A stretch of 19,253 bases of DNA from contig FTLJ01001270.1 of the NCBI GenBank assembly GCA_900155495.1, forward strand, positions 1-19,253, given 5' to 3'. Numbering within the stretch: the first letter of the stretch is position 1; every line of letters starts with the position of its first letter. This document shows positions 1 through 10,098 of this stretch, one piece after another. The DNA is from Porogramme epimiltina (Eukaryota; Basidiomycota; Agaricomycetes; Polyporales; Polyporaceae). The notes under the pieces were generated by a model. The model made no database searches and was not told the DNA's origin. It saw only the letters and a list, made by a program, of their open reading frames with translations. Made by a program: the position numbers and the translations under genes.

Positions 1-1560
1 GAGGAGAGGCGCCAGGTTAATAGCGCGCCGCGTGCATTGCGCATGCGGCTGTGCACGAGTACGAGGAAGAGGAAGAGGAAGGGGACGAGAGAACAAGGAC
101 GGGAGGACGGGGACGGGGCGGAGATGGGGGGAGGGGGGCGTGCCTGGCCGGTTGGGGTCTGGGTGCCTTCGGGGCGGCGACGTCGTGTGCGCGCTGCTAC
201 TGCTGCTGCGGGCATATTGAGGTACGCCGCGGGCCTTGGATGCTGGAGGGGGGTCGGAGTGTGGGGAGGAGATAGAGAGGGGGGAGTGGTGGCTGGTGGT
301 GGCTGGATGGATAGGAGGAGAGGTAGAGGAGGAGAGAAGGCCGCTCGTTTTGGTGCCGTCGGACGACGCGCGCATGTCGTTCGTTCCCCGTGGAGTCGTT
401 CGTTACTACTGTAAGCCACTGCGTGCGCGCAGCCGCTTTTTTCGTAATTCGCTCGTTGGTCTCGTTGCAATAGGGCGTCCGCGCTGTGTCTTCTTCCTCC
501 ACTTTCATCGGAGCGTGTCTGCGTGCGCAGCTTGTGCGCCCGTCGGTCGGAACGGCATGGTATGGCATGGCACTGCGTGCTTTGCGCGGGGCACGGGGTG
601 TGCCCGGTGAGCGGTCACGCGTCCCATTTAGACATCGCAGTGCAGGCGGACGCGCCCGAGCATGTGTAAAGCACAGACAGGGGCGGGAGGAGCACGTCCT
701 TGCGGGGACAGAGCGTCTCCGCCGGACCGCCCAGCCAATGGCGGGCCGCTTCTGCGGTGCGCACGCTGCTTCGCATTACTTTGCTAGACATTTCGCGGGA
801 CGAATTTGGCGGGAGATGACGTAAGGCGTTCAATAGCGATGGGATCTCCCAGCCACCCGGCGGCGGAGGAGGGCGCGGGCGGCCTCCGTTGCTACTTAGT
901 TGTGCGCGACAGTCTGCAACCCCCCTATGTATATACGTAGTGCTGGGATCTGCGGTCGGAACGGACACGCCCTTCCCCGCCGGTGGCGCGCTTATCCCTC
1001 GCCCGCCCCGCCTTCCTCCAGTGCCCACCTCACAGAAGGTTCATTTCGGCCACCTAGCCTGTGCCAGCCCGCGGGGATCCCGCCTCGGCGTGCGCGGCGG
1101 CGTGAGCCAAGTTGACGTTGACGTGGCGACCGCTGTGCTGGGCGACAGGTTCGCCGCGCGGAGGTACCGGGGCCTGCGAGTGCGTGCCCCCGCGTGCCCC
1201 CGCGTGCGTGTCGGATTGGCTCGAGGGGCCTGCCAGGTGTGCTGGGTGTGTCGTGAGCTCACGTTACCGGCGGGGGGCCGGGGATCATGCGGTGGCGCGG
1301 GCCCCGGGTGGCGTTTCCGTGGGCCGCGGAGGCCTGGGGGAGGTAAGTAGTAAGTAGGGCGTTCGGTCGGAGAGGTTCTCTGCCGTTTTCGGAATAGGGG
1401 GGCGCGCCGCCGGGCGTGAGCGTGAGCGTGGGGGGTGGGAGGGGTGGGAGGGCGGCGCGCGCGAGGTTGAGCCTGAGCTAGACGTCGTGCGGCGCGTGCG
1501 CGCAGTGAATGCGCAGAACGTCGGCGGGTTACGTTGGGACGCTAGAAGGGGCGGCTTCTC
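1..1560. other. GC-rich, gene-free left flank
   Basis: I see no supportable gene here. The strand is very GC-rich and, over the first 350 bases, strongly purine-skewed (GA and GGGG runs). Open frames exist on both strands but translate to low-complexity Arg/Gly/Ala/Pro strings, as expected when GC-rich DNA has few stops. There are short local repeats, for example a 10-bp unit with CCCCGCGTGC repeated near 1187-1208 and GTAAGTA repeated near 1340-1354. It could be promoter or leader DNA of a gene beyond the left edge, but nothing in the sequence proves it. Confidence 0.5.
1430..1452 (+). other. G-quadruplex-type tract
   Basis: Five runs of three or more G are separated by single bases (G6-T-G3-A-G4-T-G3-A-G3). 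This fits the canonical intramolecular G-quadruplex pattern with one-base loops on the plus strand. It is preceded by a GTGAGC repeat. Folding is inferred from the pattern only. Confidence 0.6.
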
Positions 1561-3283
1561 TCCTTTTTTCTTATCGCGATGGGCGTCCTGTGCTGCTCTC
1601 AGAGGCTATATCGTCCTGGTCGCCCGCTCTAAATGCTAGAAAGTGGAGTTGATGGGGGTTTAGACGATCCGGTGGTCCGCCGCTCGTTGCTACCGTGCCT
1701 GTAGACCCCCGTGCGTAGTATGGGATCCCGCTCAGGAGCCCGCGCGCTCGTGGGACTCCCTCGGTTCCCGTTGCGAACCCCTCACCGCCAACCCCGCGAT
1801 ATCCGTCTCTATTCAATGTTGATGAGGGGAGGGGTTTGCGAAGGACGAGGGCACTCGCATTAAGATGCCCAATGGACTGACGCAATTGAGCCCGATGATG
1901 TTGTCGGAGAGTCCCCTCGTATCTCCGTGCTGAAAGCCCCCGATTTTGACGTCAAGACTGACTTGGAGAAGGACGGAATGGCCCTCTTAATGGCGAGTGA
2001 CGTCTCGGATGATAGCAAGGCATATTTGCTGACGAGTGCGTGCCATAACTAGTGCTTGACGACTCAGCAAGGACGAGGTCTCGTTCGGGGTAGGGTTTCA
2101 GTCGTGTGTATGGAAAGCATAGATTGCTGAGGGACGAGGGATTTCATTGCGCATCAGAACACATGCCATCGTGACCCCTCAGCGTGATGCGAAGACTATG
2201 AACCTATCGAACTGAATAGACTTACGTGAGAAGCAGGAAGTTGTCATCACAATGAATACTTGCACACATGACGATTATATACGCCCGAGCACGAAATAGA
2301 TCCAACATGTTAGCTCAGAGACCATAGCAATGAGTATAGTCCTGGGTTCAGAACGGAGACGAGCAAGACCAAAGTTTGAAGGGGATGAGCGGAGATCTCA
2401 GTCGCGCTGTGCGCCAAGTGACACTGCACGCGATGATGCCTCTCCAAGGAGTCCCCTTAGTAGCATGTTCCTTTGTTAACTACAGTCTGGTTACTTATAA
2501 CCGTGCTACAGATCACCCATCTAAGACATAATAATATGCACGAATGTCCACGGCACAAATAACGAGTGAATTTAGTAGGGGCATGATGGCAAAGTGACTT
2601 AGAGGGAATGTTCACGCACCTTCATTCAACTCTAGAAGCTGATGGCAGTTCAATGATACGGCAAGGATCCACATATCTAACAATTCAAGCGAGTTTTAGC
2701 CCATGTTTGTTGTGAAAGTTGTAAGTTATTTACCTGTCGATAATATCCTTCCACATATTGTTATGGAGGTAAGGCTCTTGAGACTTGCCCGCGGGAAGCC
2801 AGAAGATACCAAGATGCGTATGCAAGTTACGTGTGGTTTCCCGTAACATTTCAATATCTGGCCAAGGTTCAGTTTTTTGACCCTGCCGTGCCTAGGATTA
2901 TTAGGTAAAGTTAATGAAAGCTATAATCAATACGTGTCGCAAGTAGGCACGCACCGCTGTCCTACGTTGTAAGGCTGATAGCGTGCTTCTGATACAACCC
3001 TTGTCATTATAGCAATCAATAGAAACCCCTTGCAACTTTCGAAAGGTCGGGATGGACTTCCGCAGAGGGAGTAAATCTGATGACTCTGTTAGTATATCCG
3101 AGTCGACTTAAGTGAAGCATCTAAATCCGTACTACTTTGGATAAAGGACTCACCAGAGTGTGAAGGTCGTATACGTATGATTAGGTGTTGTATTGACTGC
3201 CCCAGTAGATCTGCAAAGGAAAGAGGAGCGATGGCTGCAATGCAATGTTCCTTCAGCAGATAATCATGGTCAGTATGATATCA
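1561..3283. other. Anonymous non-coding DNA, AT-richer
   Basis: Base composition drops sharply toward even GC/AT after about 1560. I find no long open frame, tRNA-like box, terminal repeat or coding-like stretch that survives inspection. The last part (about 3200-3283) may contain the terminal exon or 3' untranslated region of the minus-strand F-box-like gene that follows. Confidence 0.5.
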
Positions 3284-4067
3284 TCATATCCGGGGATGTA
3301 TTAACGACGGCGGAGAGCTTTGAAAAAGGATATACCTAAAAATACTCACATTAATATCAAGCACCTCTATGCGTCCCTGCAGGCCCTGTTTGCTCCTCTC
3401 TTTGATTGTTGATCGTAACTGTGCTATCTCAATAGATGAAAGTTTTGTTATTGTATGCGAACTTTGACTCTGGGGTTGCGAATTGATGCGCAGAATTTGC
3501 AAGTCCTTTATTGACCACACGACAGATAGCAGTTGTGGAAGTGATATCCTACAATCAGTGAGAGACAGCTCTCTGAGGGGGAATTGTGCGAGGAGTATGT
3601 ATGTCCCTGGCGGGTAACGGGAGGGGTCCCAAGCTTTTACACAACGGAAAGTTTCTAGGTTGGGTAGTGCTGTGAGAAGAGTGGTAGGATGGGGGAAACC
3701 AGATAATCCATGTGGAGGGTCGTTGATACAGAGTGTGCGAACACAAGCACCCAATCTGGGGTCGGAGGTGACTGCGATGGCAAAGACTGCAAAGCCTGAG
3801 GGGCGGTGAAGCACAGCGTCCTGAAAGAGACGCCGACGACTGTGAAACCGTAGATGTTTGGAAGTTAGGGTGCAGGTCTTGAGGGTGGGATACGATGTCT
3901 GTCCGACTCCGAGGCAGTTGATCACCATCTCGATAATCTCTATGGGAAAGGAAGGAAGACCTCTGGCCCTTCTTTGTGGAACATGCCTAGTTTTTTGATA
4001 AATAAACAGGCTACGAACATAGATGAGTGGAGACGACTTACCATCTATCGAAGGACCCCGCATTCAT
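3284..4067 (-). CDS. F-box-like / leucine-rich-type protein (paralogue A)
   Basis: Start chosen at 4067: ATG opens a 26-nt exon (4067-4042) ending at a GTAAGT donor. A 55-nt intron follows, and exon 2 starts at 3986 in the matching phase, giving a protein beginning MNAGSFDRWH. The ATG at 4063 is in the wrong phase for this splice. Exon 2 carries an F-box-like N-terminus: LPSFPIEIIEMVI, then a CTLTSKHLRFHSRRRLF segment matching the LP..I...I..L...C..S...R pattern. Leucine-rich-like stretches follow (LPNLETFRC, LRELSLTDC). A GTGAGT donor at 3349 after VLDIN sits exactly where paralogue B (about 11757-13460) has its donor, so the C-terminus is probably in one or more downstream exons that I could not fix. 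Without that splice the frame stops at 3284. F-box proteins usually act as substrate receptors of SCF ubiquitin ligases; that role is family knowledge. The F-box assignment is by pattern only. Confidence 0.65.
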
Positions 4068-4499
4068 GTCACTCAGAGGCTCGTCGTCAATGGAAGGACG
4101 AAAGGGAGGGGCTTACAAGTTTGGGCACAAGGGCCAATCGCAAAAACTTTTGCCTGTGATTGCAGTATGGATGCATTGAATCCGGTTACGCCGATTGGGA
4201 AACATTGTTATGTCTGGCCCTATGGGGCAGTACTCTGAGCACCGGACATCAGTGTTTCCTTGACATATTGGTACCACCTACCCGTATGAAGACGTATAGC
4301 TGAAAGCCTGTGACGTTGTTGAGTGAACAGCTACCGACTCGGTCCCCTTCATACGATCGCCGTAGAAACCGAATATGCTTGTGCGGGTACGGAAAGTAGG
4401 CTCAGGGAAAGGGGGATGAGGATGTACAGTGCCTCGTGGTGCAATGCTGTTATGTGTCCTAGATCCTATTGTCCACGTGTCAACCTCCGGTCCGCCCTT

Positions 4500-6655
4500 C
4501 ATCATAGAAAACCCCTGTGCCCCGCGACACACGTGTTCACTTCGACCACATCTCTGACGCGTACGATGCCCTCGCCGCAGACGATCGTGTTGCATCCGAA
4601 GCAAGGCTTGACCTGGCCAGACGCGCCGAACTCTTTCCGCCGGAACTTGAGCAAAACCTTGTACGACACTGCCGCGTCGCGCACACCGTCGCTGGATCCA
4701 CGTTTGGGAGCTGCGGTGCAAAGATCCACCATGCGTAAGGACGCATGCACGGAGATGAAGCGAAGCAGGGTGATAAGAAAGCCAGAAGGCGGACGCACCA
4801 GACACCGTGTGCACTTGTATATCAGCGTGAAGAGGCGCGAAGTGTCAGGACCCTCCGTCGAGGTGACTAGTCGGAGAACGATTTGGCGTCACATGTCCTC
4901 AGCGCACGCCTGAACCTTGTAGGACGAGATAGGAGACGGAACCTAATGACAGGACGCAGAGCGTTCAGCTAACGAACAGCCTCGTACAGGCGACAGAAGC
5001 AATGGTGCGCACCGTTCGATCGGATTGTCACTATCACGCCAAGCCTCACAATCAAGTTCACCCACACGTGCCGCCGGGGACTCGTCCCGAGTATACGCGC
5101 GCACGACGGCGGACCTCTGCGAGGCTCTCCTCGCCCGCGACGAGGAAGGGGTACATGTCCTGGAATACGGAGGAAGCTTCGAGGTCCGGAAACGCGTGCG
5201 TCGGCGGGCATGCGCGCCGCTTGGGATCCTTCATGACGAGGTGCACGGGCTTGCAGCTTGCCGAGATACTGCGAGAGGACGGCAGAAGGCGTGCGCCCGG
5301 CGGGGTCGAGCGAGGCGCAGATGATGAGCCCTTGGATTTTGAAGATGACGTGCATCGTGCACTCATCGACGCTGGGCGGGCCATCAGATTTTAGGGGCTA
5401 GATGGAGAGCCGGAGACGTACGAGGGCCAAGTGTCAACGAGTTCTTGTGTCGCGTTCAGAGGAATGGAAAAGGGTTCGCATCCCGAATCTTTAGGGAAGG
5501 TCACGACCAACCTCCCGCCATATGGAGACGCCGTGTAGATCTCTATGTGAGGGGTGCCAAGGACCGTTTGTCCAAACCATCTAAGTACCAACTACAAGCG
5601 GGGACTTTACGGGTAAGGCACCTGGGGCGACTCCCGCTCTGTGACAAACTTTTGTGATTCGGCTTCGATAATGCACCATTTCCTATCGCTCTGTGTTGCA
5701 GTCGTGAATTCTTCGTCGACTGCTTCAAAGAGTTCCCCTGGGCGATTAACAGCCCACAATCCATATTGCGGGTCGTGATCTTTATTCCCTTCCTGCCGTG
5801 TAAGAACAGAATGCGAATAAATGGGGTGAAAGGGGGCATCTAGTTGTATTGCACGACATGAGACATTGATTCATGATCTATTCTGACCCTTTGCGCCTTG
5901 AGGGGCCCGAGTGGTAGCATCACAAAGTCCTCGTGGAGGTATGCATGGGGTGCAGGCAGCGTGCTAGTAGGGCGCAAAGGGTGTAACAGAGTTCCATGGT
6001 GCACCCATGACTAATGTACCACGTTGTCACCGGATCCCTGCATGCCTGTTCCACAACCAGTGCGCTGCCCAGCGAAGGGACAAAGGGGGGGGGGATAGGA
6101 GGGAATAGGAACATACCTCTAGACACTCAGGCGTATACCGTGCTTCAGTGACGGACGTCCCACGACAGCTCTATGAATGCCACATGACGGTGTGTGAGCC
6201 ACAGCGGAACAGGTCTCGTCCTGACGATGCCTGCGCACCTTGATAGGGTGCACCAGTAAGGTGGAGACCCTGACCTCGCCAATGTCGAATGCCACGGTCA
6301 TATCGCGGTCCGCGACATAGCCATTTGTAATACCAGCCGCAGAAGACCCGCCATTCCCGGGTTTATCTTCGCGCTCGGGGGGGAGAGGGCAGACCGGCTT
6401 GTTCTTCGAGCCTCGTAATGACCGAACGAGAGGGTCCATAAGGGAGCGAAGGCTGAGAGGGGGAGGATGGGGAACGTCCAGACGAGGTGGAGGCCTGAGG
6501 GGGGTCAAGGTCGAAGAGGAAAGCTACCATGGTCGAGATCGTCTGGGCCCCACGGGCGCCAATTTATGTGCATCTGCGTCGATTTCGCGACATGGCAGGC
6601 TTGTCTAGAGACCTCGGGAGTCGGCTCTTGCTGGGCCTAGGGGTTCACACTAGCA
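4500..6655. repeat. Segmental duplication, copy 1
   Basis: This segment matches 13683-15815 in the same orientation, through exons, introns and about 110 bases upstream of the MOSC start (shared words such as CACGGGCGCCAA and GGGCCTAGGGGTTCA). Similarity by eye is high, with scattered substitutions and small indels. The match fades at the gene's 3' end near 4500 and just before the AT microsatellite at 6665. Confidence 0.8.
4502..6530 (-). pseudogene. MOSC-domain protein pseudogene (disrupted copy)
   Basis: This is collinear with the intact MOSC gene at 13683-15708: the same seven exons and intron positions can be traced, from ATG at 6530 to the end near 4502. It is broken in several places. 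Exon 1 has indels that throw the membrane-anchor segment out of frame. Exon 4 has a 13-nt insertion just after its start (about 5570). Exon 5 has a 7-nt insertion (CTGCAAG) after SQYLGK (about 5257). Exon 6 lacks 5 nt, giving an immediate TGA (about 4910). Exon 7 lacks 1 nt after the DPAT codons. Exons 2 and 3 remain intact (SCRGTSVTEARYTPE; SDRKWCIIEAES), and KPCFGCN is still readable in exon 7. Multiple independent frameshifts make a functional product very unlikely. Confidence 0.85.
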
Positions 6656-6664
6656 AGGGCGAGG

Positions 6665-6697
6665 ATATATATGTATATATATATATATATATATATA
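6665..6697. repeat. (AT)n microsatellite
   Basis: An uninterrupted run of AT dinucleotides with one G interruption (ATATATATGT then about 12 AT units). It lies right beside the upstream edge of the duplicated MOSC segment; the homologous position near 15815 has no such repeat. Confidence 0.95.
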
Positions 6698-6759
6698 CAG
6701 CCTACATATGAGCGAATACAAAGAGAGTAGGTGTAGACTGCAATACGGGACAAGGAGGA

Positions 6760-7030
6760 CAGTGTTGGCCTCTCGCGCGGCTGCAAGCATCACGACCGTC
6801 CGGTTGATGAGGACGTGCAGCTCGCGTGCGCGCGGATGTGGTGGGTCGATGTCCCGGGAAAGGCCCCCGCAAAGGCGACGGCGGCGTCGAAGCCGAAGTA
6901 GACGTAGTGGAAGAAGGAGGTGGGCATCTAGGGCGCGGGGTCGAAGCGCGCTGCCTCGTCGTGCGCGTTGTAGGTCGAGGCAGCGATCTCGAGGCAGCGC
7001 TCAAACGGTTGGGTTGGGTCGGCTGACGGA
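6760..7030 (-). pseudogene. Degraded coding remnant, family not identified
   Basis: Read on the minus strand from about 7020, a coding-like stretch contains FERCLEIAASTYNAHDEAA, then an in-frame TAG, then MPTSFFHYVYFGFDAAVAFAGA. After a one-base frame change it continues DPPHPRARELHVLINRTVVML. An aromatic-rich hydrophobic segment in such GC-rich DNA is unlikely by chance, and the stop plus frameshift indicate decay. The general look (a hydrophobic aromatic helix followed by an INRTVVML-type helix) recalls the C-terminal end of fungal Zn2Cys6-type regulators, but that is a weak impression, not an identification. Alternatively this is a chance open stretch. Confidence 0.35.
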
Positions 7031-7199
7031 GGCGGCGAGATGGTCGATGTTGTGTTGGAGTGGAGGTTCGGGACGCGAGAGGGTAGGTTGAACAAGTGGC
7101 GTGTGGGCCGTGCGAATACTCGTGCAAAATGGAGTGGCATAATTAGAGGGAGGCAAGGTGGTCCCCTCAGGTTACCTCGTGCAAAAACCAAGTGACAGC

Positions 7200-7314
7200 G
7201 CAAGGCTGGGAACATGTCCAGAGTACGTTATTAGGTTTGGGCGGCGGCACAGATAACATCTAACGTCCGTCTAATGTCAGATCCTCGACTCCGCTTTCGC
7301 TTTCCTCTCTCACC
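7200..7314 (+). promoter_or_regulatory. Presumed promoter/leader of the WD40 gene
   Basis: The 50 bases before the start codon are pyrimidine-rich (CTCCGCTTTCGCTTTCC, CTCTCACC), which is typical of fungal core promoters and leaders. The start context CACCATGGC is close to the eukaryotic optimum. No clear TATA box is seen. Confidence 0.4.
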
Positions 7315-10098
7315 ATGGCTCCTCCCGCAGCCTGGGAGATATACCAACGGGAACTCCTCACGTTCGGCCTTGGGCTCCCTCTCTGGAACCCGCAACCGCT
7401 CCCTGGACTCCCCGAGATACAATGCGGCTCAGTAGTATGCTTCGATTCCAATGCATTCGGTAACGTTACCCCCCTCTTCAATACTCTGCCCCGCCAGCAG
7501 GCCCCTGAAGGTCTTCCGGAGGTGGAAGACTTCAAGTACCTGGAACTCCCTCCGAACACTCTGATACCCTATTCCCCGATCAAGACCGATTCTCTGTCGA
7601 GCAGATCTGTCACCATAAAAGAAGGCAGCATCCAAGCAGAGGGCGGCAGGTGCGTCGTAAACTTGAACACCCCTTCTACACGTCCAAACAACAATCCATC
7701 CTTTGAAAAGCACCGCTGGACCCGCTCCCGTGACCGCCGGCGCTGGTTTCAGCTTCAAGTGCTCTGAGAGCTCTGGCGCGCTTCTCAAGCTTGGCTCCAC
7801 CCCCGTCTCAATGCACATTCAGGCGAAGCTACGCATCGTGTCGTACATGAAGGAGCACTTCGACTCTTGGATGCGCTTCGCGAACGATAATCGTGCGCTC
7901 GGGATCGACGAGGACGAACTCTACTTCGTCTCGGGCACGACCAAGACGACAAGCTGGTTCGTCGCTGCATTCGAGAACTGCGACTACTCGGACAAGGAGG
8001 TCTACGTCAGCTTCAACATTGCGAACGTCGCGAGTGCAAGCGTCTCGATGACCATTGACAACAAACACCTCTCCAGGACGGGCCTGTGGAATTACGGCCC
8101 CACGAGCGACGACATGGGCAATGTAGCCATGCGGGGCCTACTGATCGCACAGTCTCCCGGGCCTACCGCAATGAGCCCGCCGCCTGCTCTCCAGGCGGAC
8201 CAGTGCGTATTCATCCACTACTACAAAATGAGAAGGCGTATGTTCTGGAGGGCGCCTATGAAGGCCGCAGCCGGCCCTCACGTTATCCTGACTGGGAGGC
8301 GTGACGACGAGGACGAGGACGGCGGCCGAGGTATGCGTTCTCAGTCGGAAGATATGGGCTCGGATTACGCGGATCCCGTCGAATATCCCCTGGGCCAGAA
8401 GGTACGAGCATCGTTCTCGTAGCTTTTGATCCATAGTCAAGCCCTCTCTAGAACACAGTTGACCCAGTAGAGCCTCTCCTCAACTACATTCTCGAGGTTC
8501 GTATAGTAACACGTTTCTCATACGAACGTCGAAGAGCTTATTCTTAAGCGGTTCAGAACTCCGTCGCCGAGATTGCCATTGCATGCGACAGAGACTTGCT
8601 TGTGATCTTCCAGGTCCGTGACAATATGTCCGCGTGCGCAATCAGGGCTAACGTGCCTTCGCATTTAGGGACAGGAGATCCCAAGCGACATCCCGGAAGG
8701 GCTTGCAGCCTTGCGACCACCAATTGAGGTCGACAAAGATGGCGTTGGAACATTTTTAGTGGATGTCCGCGTTCCAGAGTCCCTAGAGGATGTGGAAGAG
8801 GCGGATGTCAGAGTGGAACATGATGCAACTGCTCAGCCCGGGGGGGCCAATAGTATGTCCTCATTTTGACCTTCACGGCTTTCCTCCTCTCTAATGCGTC
8901 AATAGATGTGATGCCCGAGTCGTTAGATAAACCTCAGGACGGTGATGAAGAACACGGAGACCTGAAACTTCCTGTTATGGGCGGGGTTGGGTGGATAACT
9001 CGCATGGCAGCCCACCGGCGCGCCGCGCAGGGGTCAGCCACCCCCCGGCGTGCCGCGCAGGGATCGGCCACCCCCCGGCGCGCCGCGCAGGGATCGGCCA
9101 CCTCTGCCCACGCGAGTGTCGTGATGTCCATGGCCGTCTCACCGAACAGCAGGTGGGCCGCAAGTGGCTCTGACGATTCCTCCATCATCCTCTGGGACAT
9201 CTACCATGCGATCTTCGCTCGCACCTGGGATTCCCTCCAAGACACCATCTGGGCCCTTTCCTTCTCTCCGAACAGCACCATCCTCGCGTCTGCCGGCAGC
9301 GAGCACATGGTCCACTTGTGGGATATCGCGAACGGCACCCGCGTCGCTACACTCAGCGGTCACACCGACACGATTCAGAACGTCGTATGGTCACCCGACA
9401 GTATGCGCCTCGCAACCTGCTCTGTCGACTGTACCATCCGTATCTGGGACGTAGGAAAACGCACGACATTGCACACGCTGGAAGGCCACACAGACCCTGT
9501 CTCGTTCGTGCGCTTCTCGCCCGACGGGCGCCGGCTCGCGTCGGGCAGCGCAGACTGCACTGCACGCGTGTGGGACGTGCAAACGGGCGCGCTGCTTCAC
9601 GAGTTGCGCGGGCACGAGGGTATGGTGTGGACGGGCGTGTTCGACCCGCCCGGTGCACGGCTCGCAACGGGCTCCGAGGATGGGACGGTGCGGGTATGGA
9701 ACGTGGAGACGGGTGATGAGCTCGTGACGCTGCACGAACACCACGGGCCGGTGTGGGACGTGTCGTTCTCGCAGGACAACACGGAGGTGCTGTCCGCGTC
9801 TCGCGACGCGACGGCGCGGGTGTGCACGTCGTTTACCGGCGAGCGGCTGCTGTCGCTGGAGGGCCACGACAGCGCGGTGAACGCGGCCGCCTTCTCGCCA
9901 GACAAGGAGTACATCGCGACAGCGTCGCGGGACAGCACGGTGAAGCTGTGGAAGCGCAGCGACGGGACGAGGGTGAAGACGTTCAACGAACACAACGACA
10001 ATGTGACCCGAGTCGCGTTTACACCGGACCGAGAGCACCTGGTGTCAGGTTCCGATGACGGGACCGTCTGTATGCGTCGGTTGAGGGACTATCTCTAG
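7315..10098 (+). CDS. WD40-repeat protein with uncharacterised N-terminal region (834 aa)
   Basis: Six exons keep phase throughout: 7315-7649, 7711-8401, 8452-8496, 8557-8613, 8669-8852 and 8906-10098. Introns are 50-61 nt with GT-AG ends. Total is 2505 nt including TAG. Residues 1 to about 310 form an N-terminal region I cannot name. It contains SWMRFAND, LYFVSGTTKTTSWF and YYKMRRRMFWR. Similar regions occur, from memory, in predicted basidiomycete proteins. An acidic stretch (DDEDED, about 311) and short conserved pieces (DPVEPLLNYILE; AEIAIACDRDLLVIFQ; RPPIEVDKDGVGT) follow. Residues 475-504 are three copies of RRAAQGSAT[P/S]. Residues about 505-834 hold eight WD40 repeats (for example SGSDDSSIILWD, SGSADCTARVWD, TGSEDGTVRVWN), with the last degenerate. 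WD40 propellers are protein-interaction platforms; the cellular role is unknown. The repeats differ from each other, so this is not a high-identity variable array. Two adjacent genes are possible, but the phase-perfect junctions argue for one. Confidence 0.8.
9016..9105 (+). repeat. Coding minisatellite, 3 x 30 bp
   Basis: Three near-identical 30-bp units (9016-9045, 9046-9075, 9076-9105), each with CCGCGCAGGG..TC.GCCACC, encode the basic, small-residue unit RRAAQGSATP, with the last residue Ser in unit 3. The array sits between the linker of the WD40 gene and its first WD repeat. The unit length is a multiple of three, so copy-number change would keep frame. Confidence 0.95.

Noticed and set aside
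615..1350. Several long open frames on both strands
   Set aside because: They overlap each other in GC-rich DNA, have low-complexity Arg/Pro/Gly/Ala content and show no domain.
1864..2052. A 62-codon open stretch (plus) with acidic, coding-like composition (PDDVVGESPRISVLKAPDF)
   Set aside because: It has no start codon, no flanking splice partners I could justify and no family resemblance. A stretch of this length is expected by chance among six frames.
4323..4913. A long plus-strand open frame (196 codons)
   Set aside because: It largely lies antisense to exons 6-7 of the MOSC pseudogene and is a shadow frame.
8866..10098. The WD40 frame as a stand-alone gene starting at 8866
   Set aside because: 8866 is a TTG, not an ATG, and lies inside a 53-nt intron (8853-8905) with consensus ends. 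The phase from upstream exons matches exactly at 8906.
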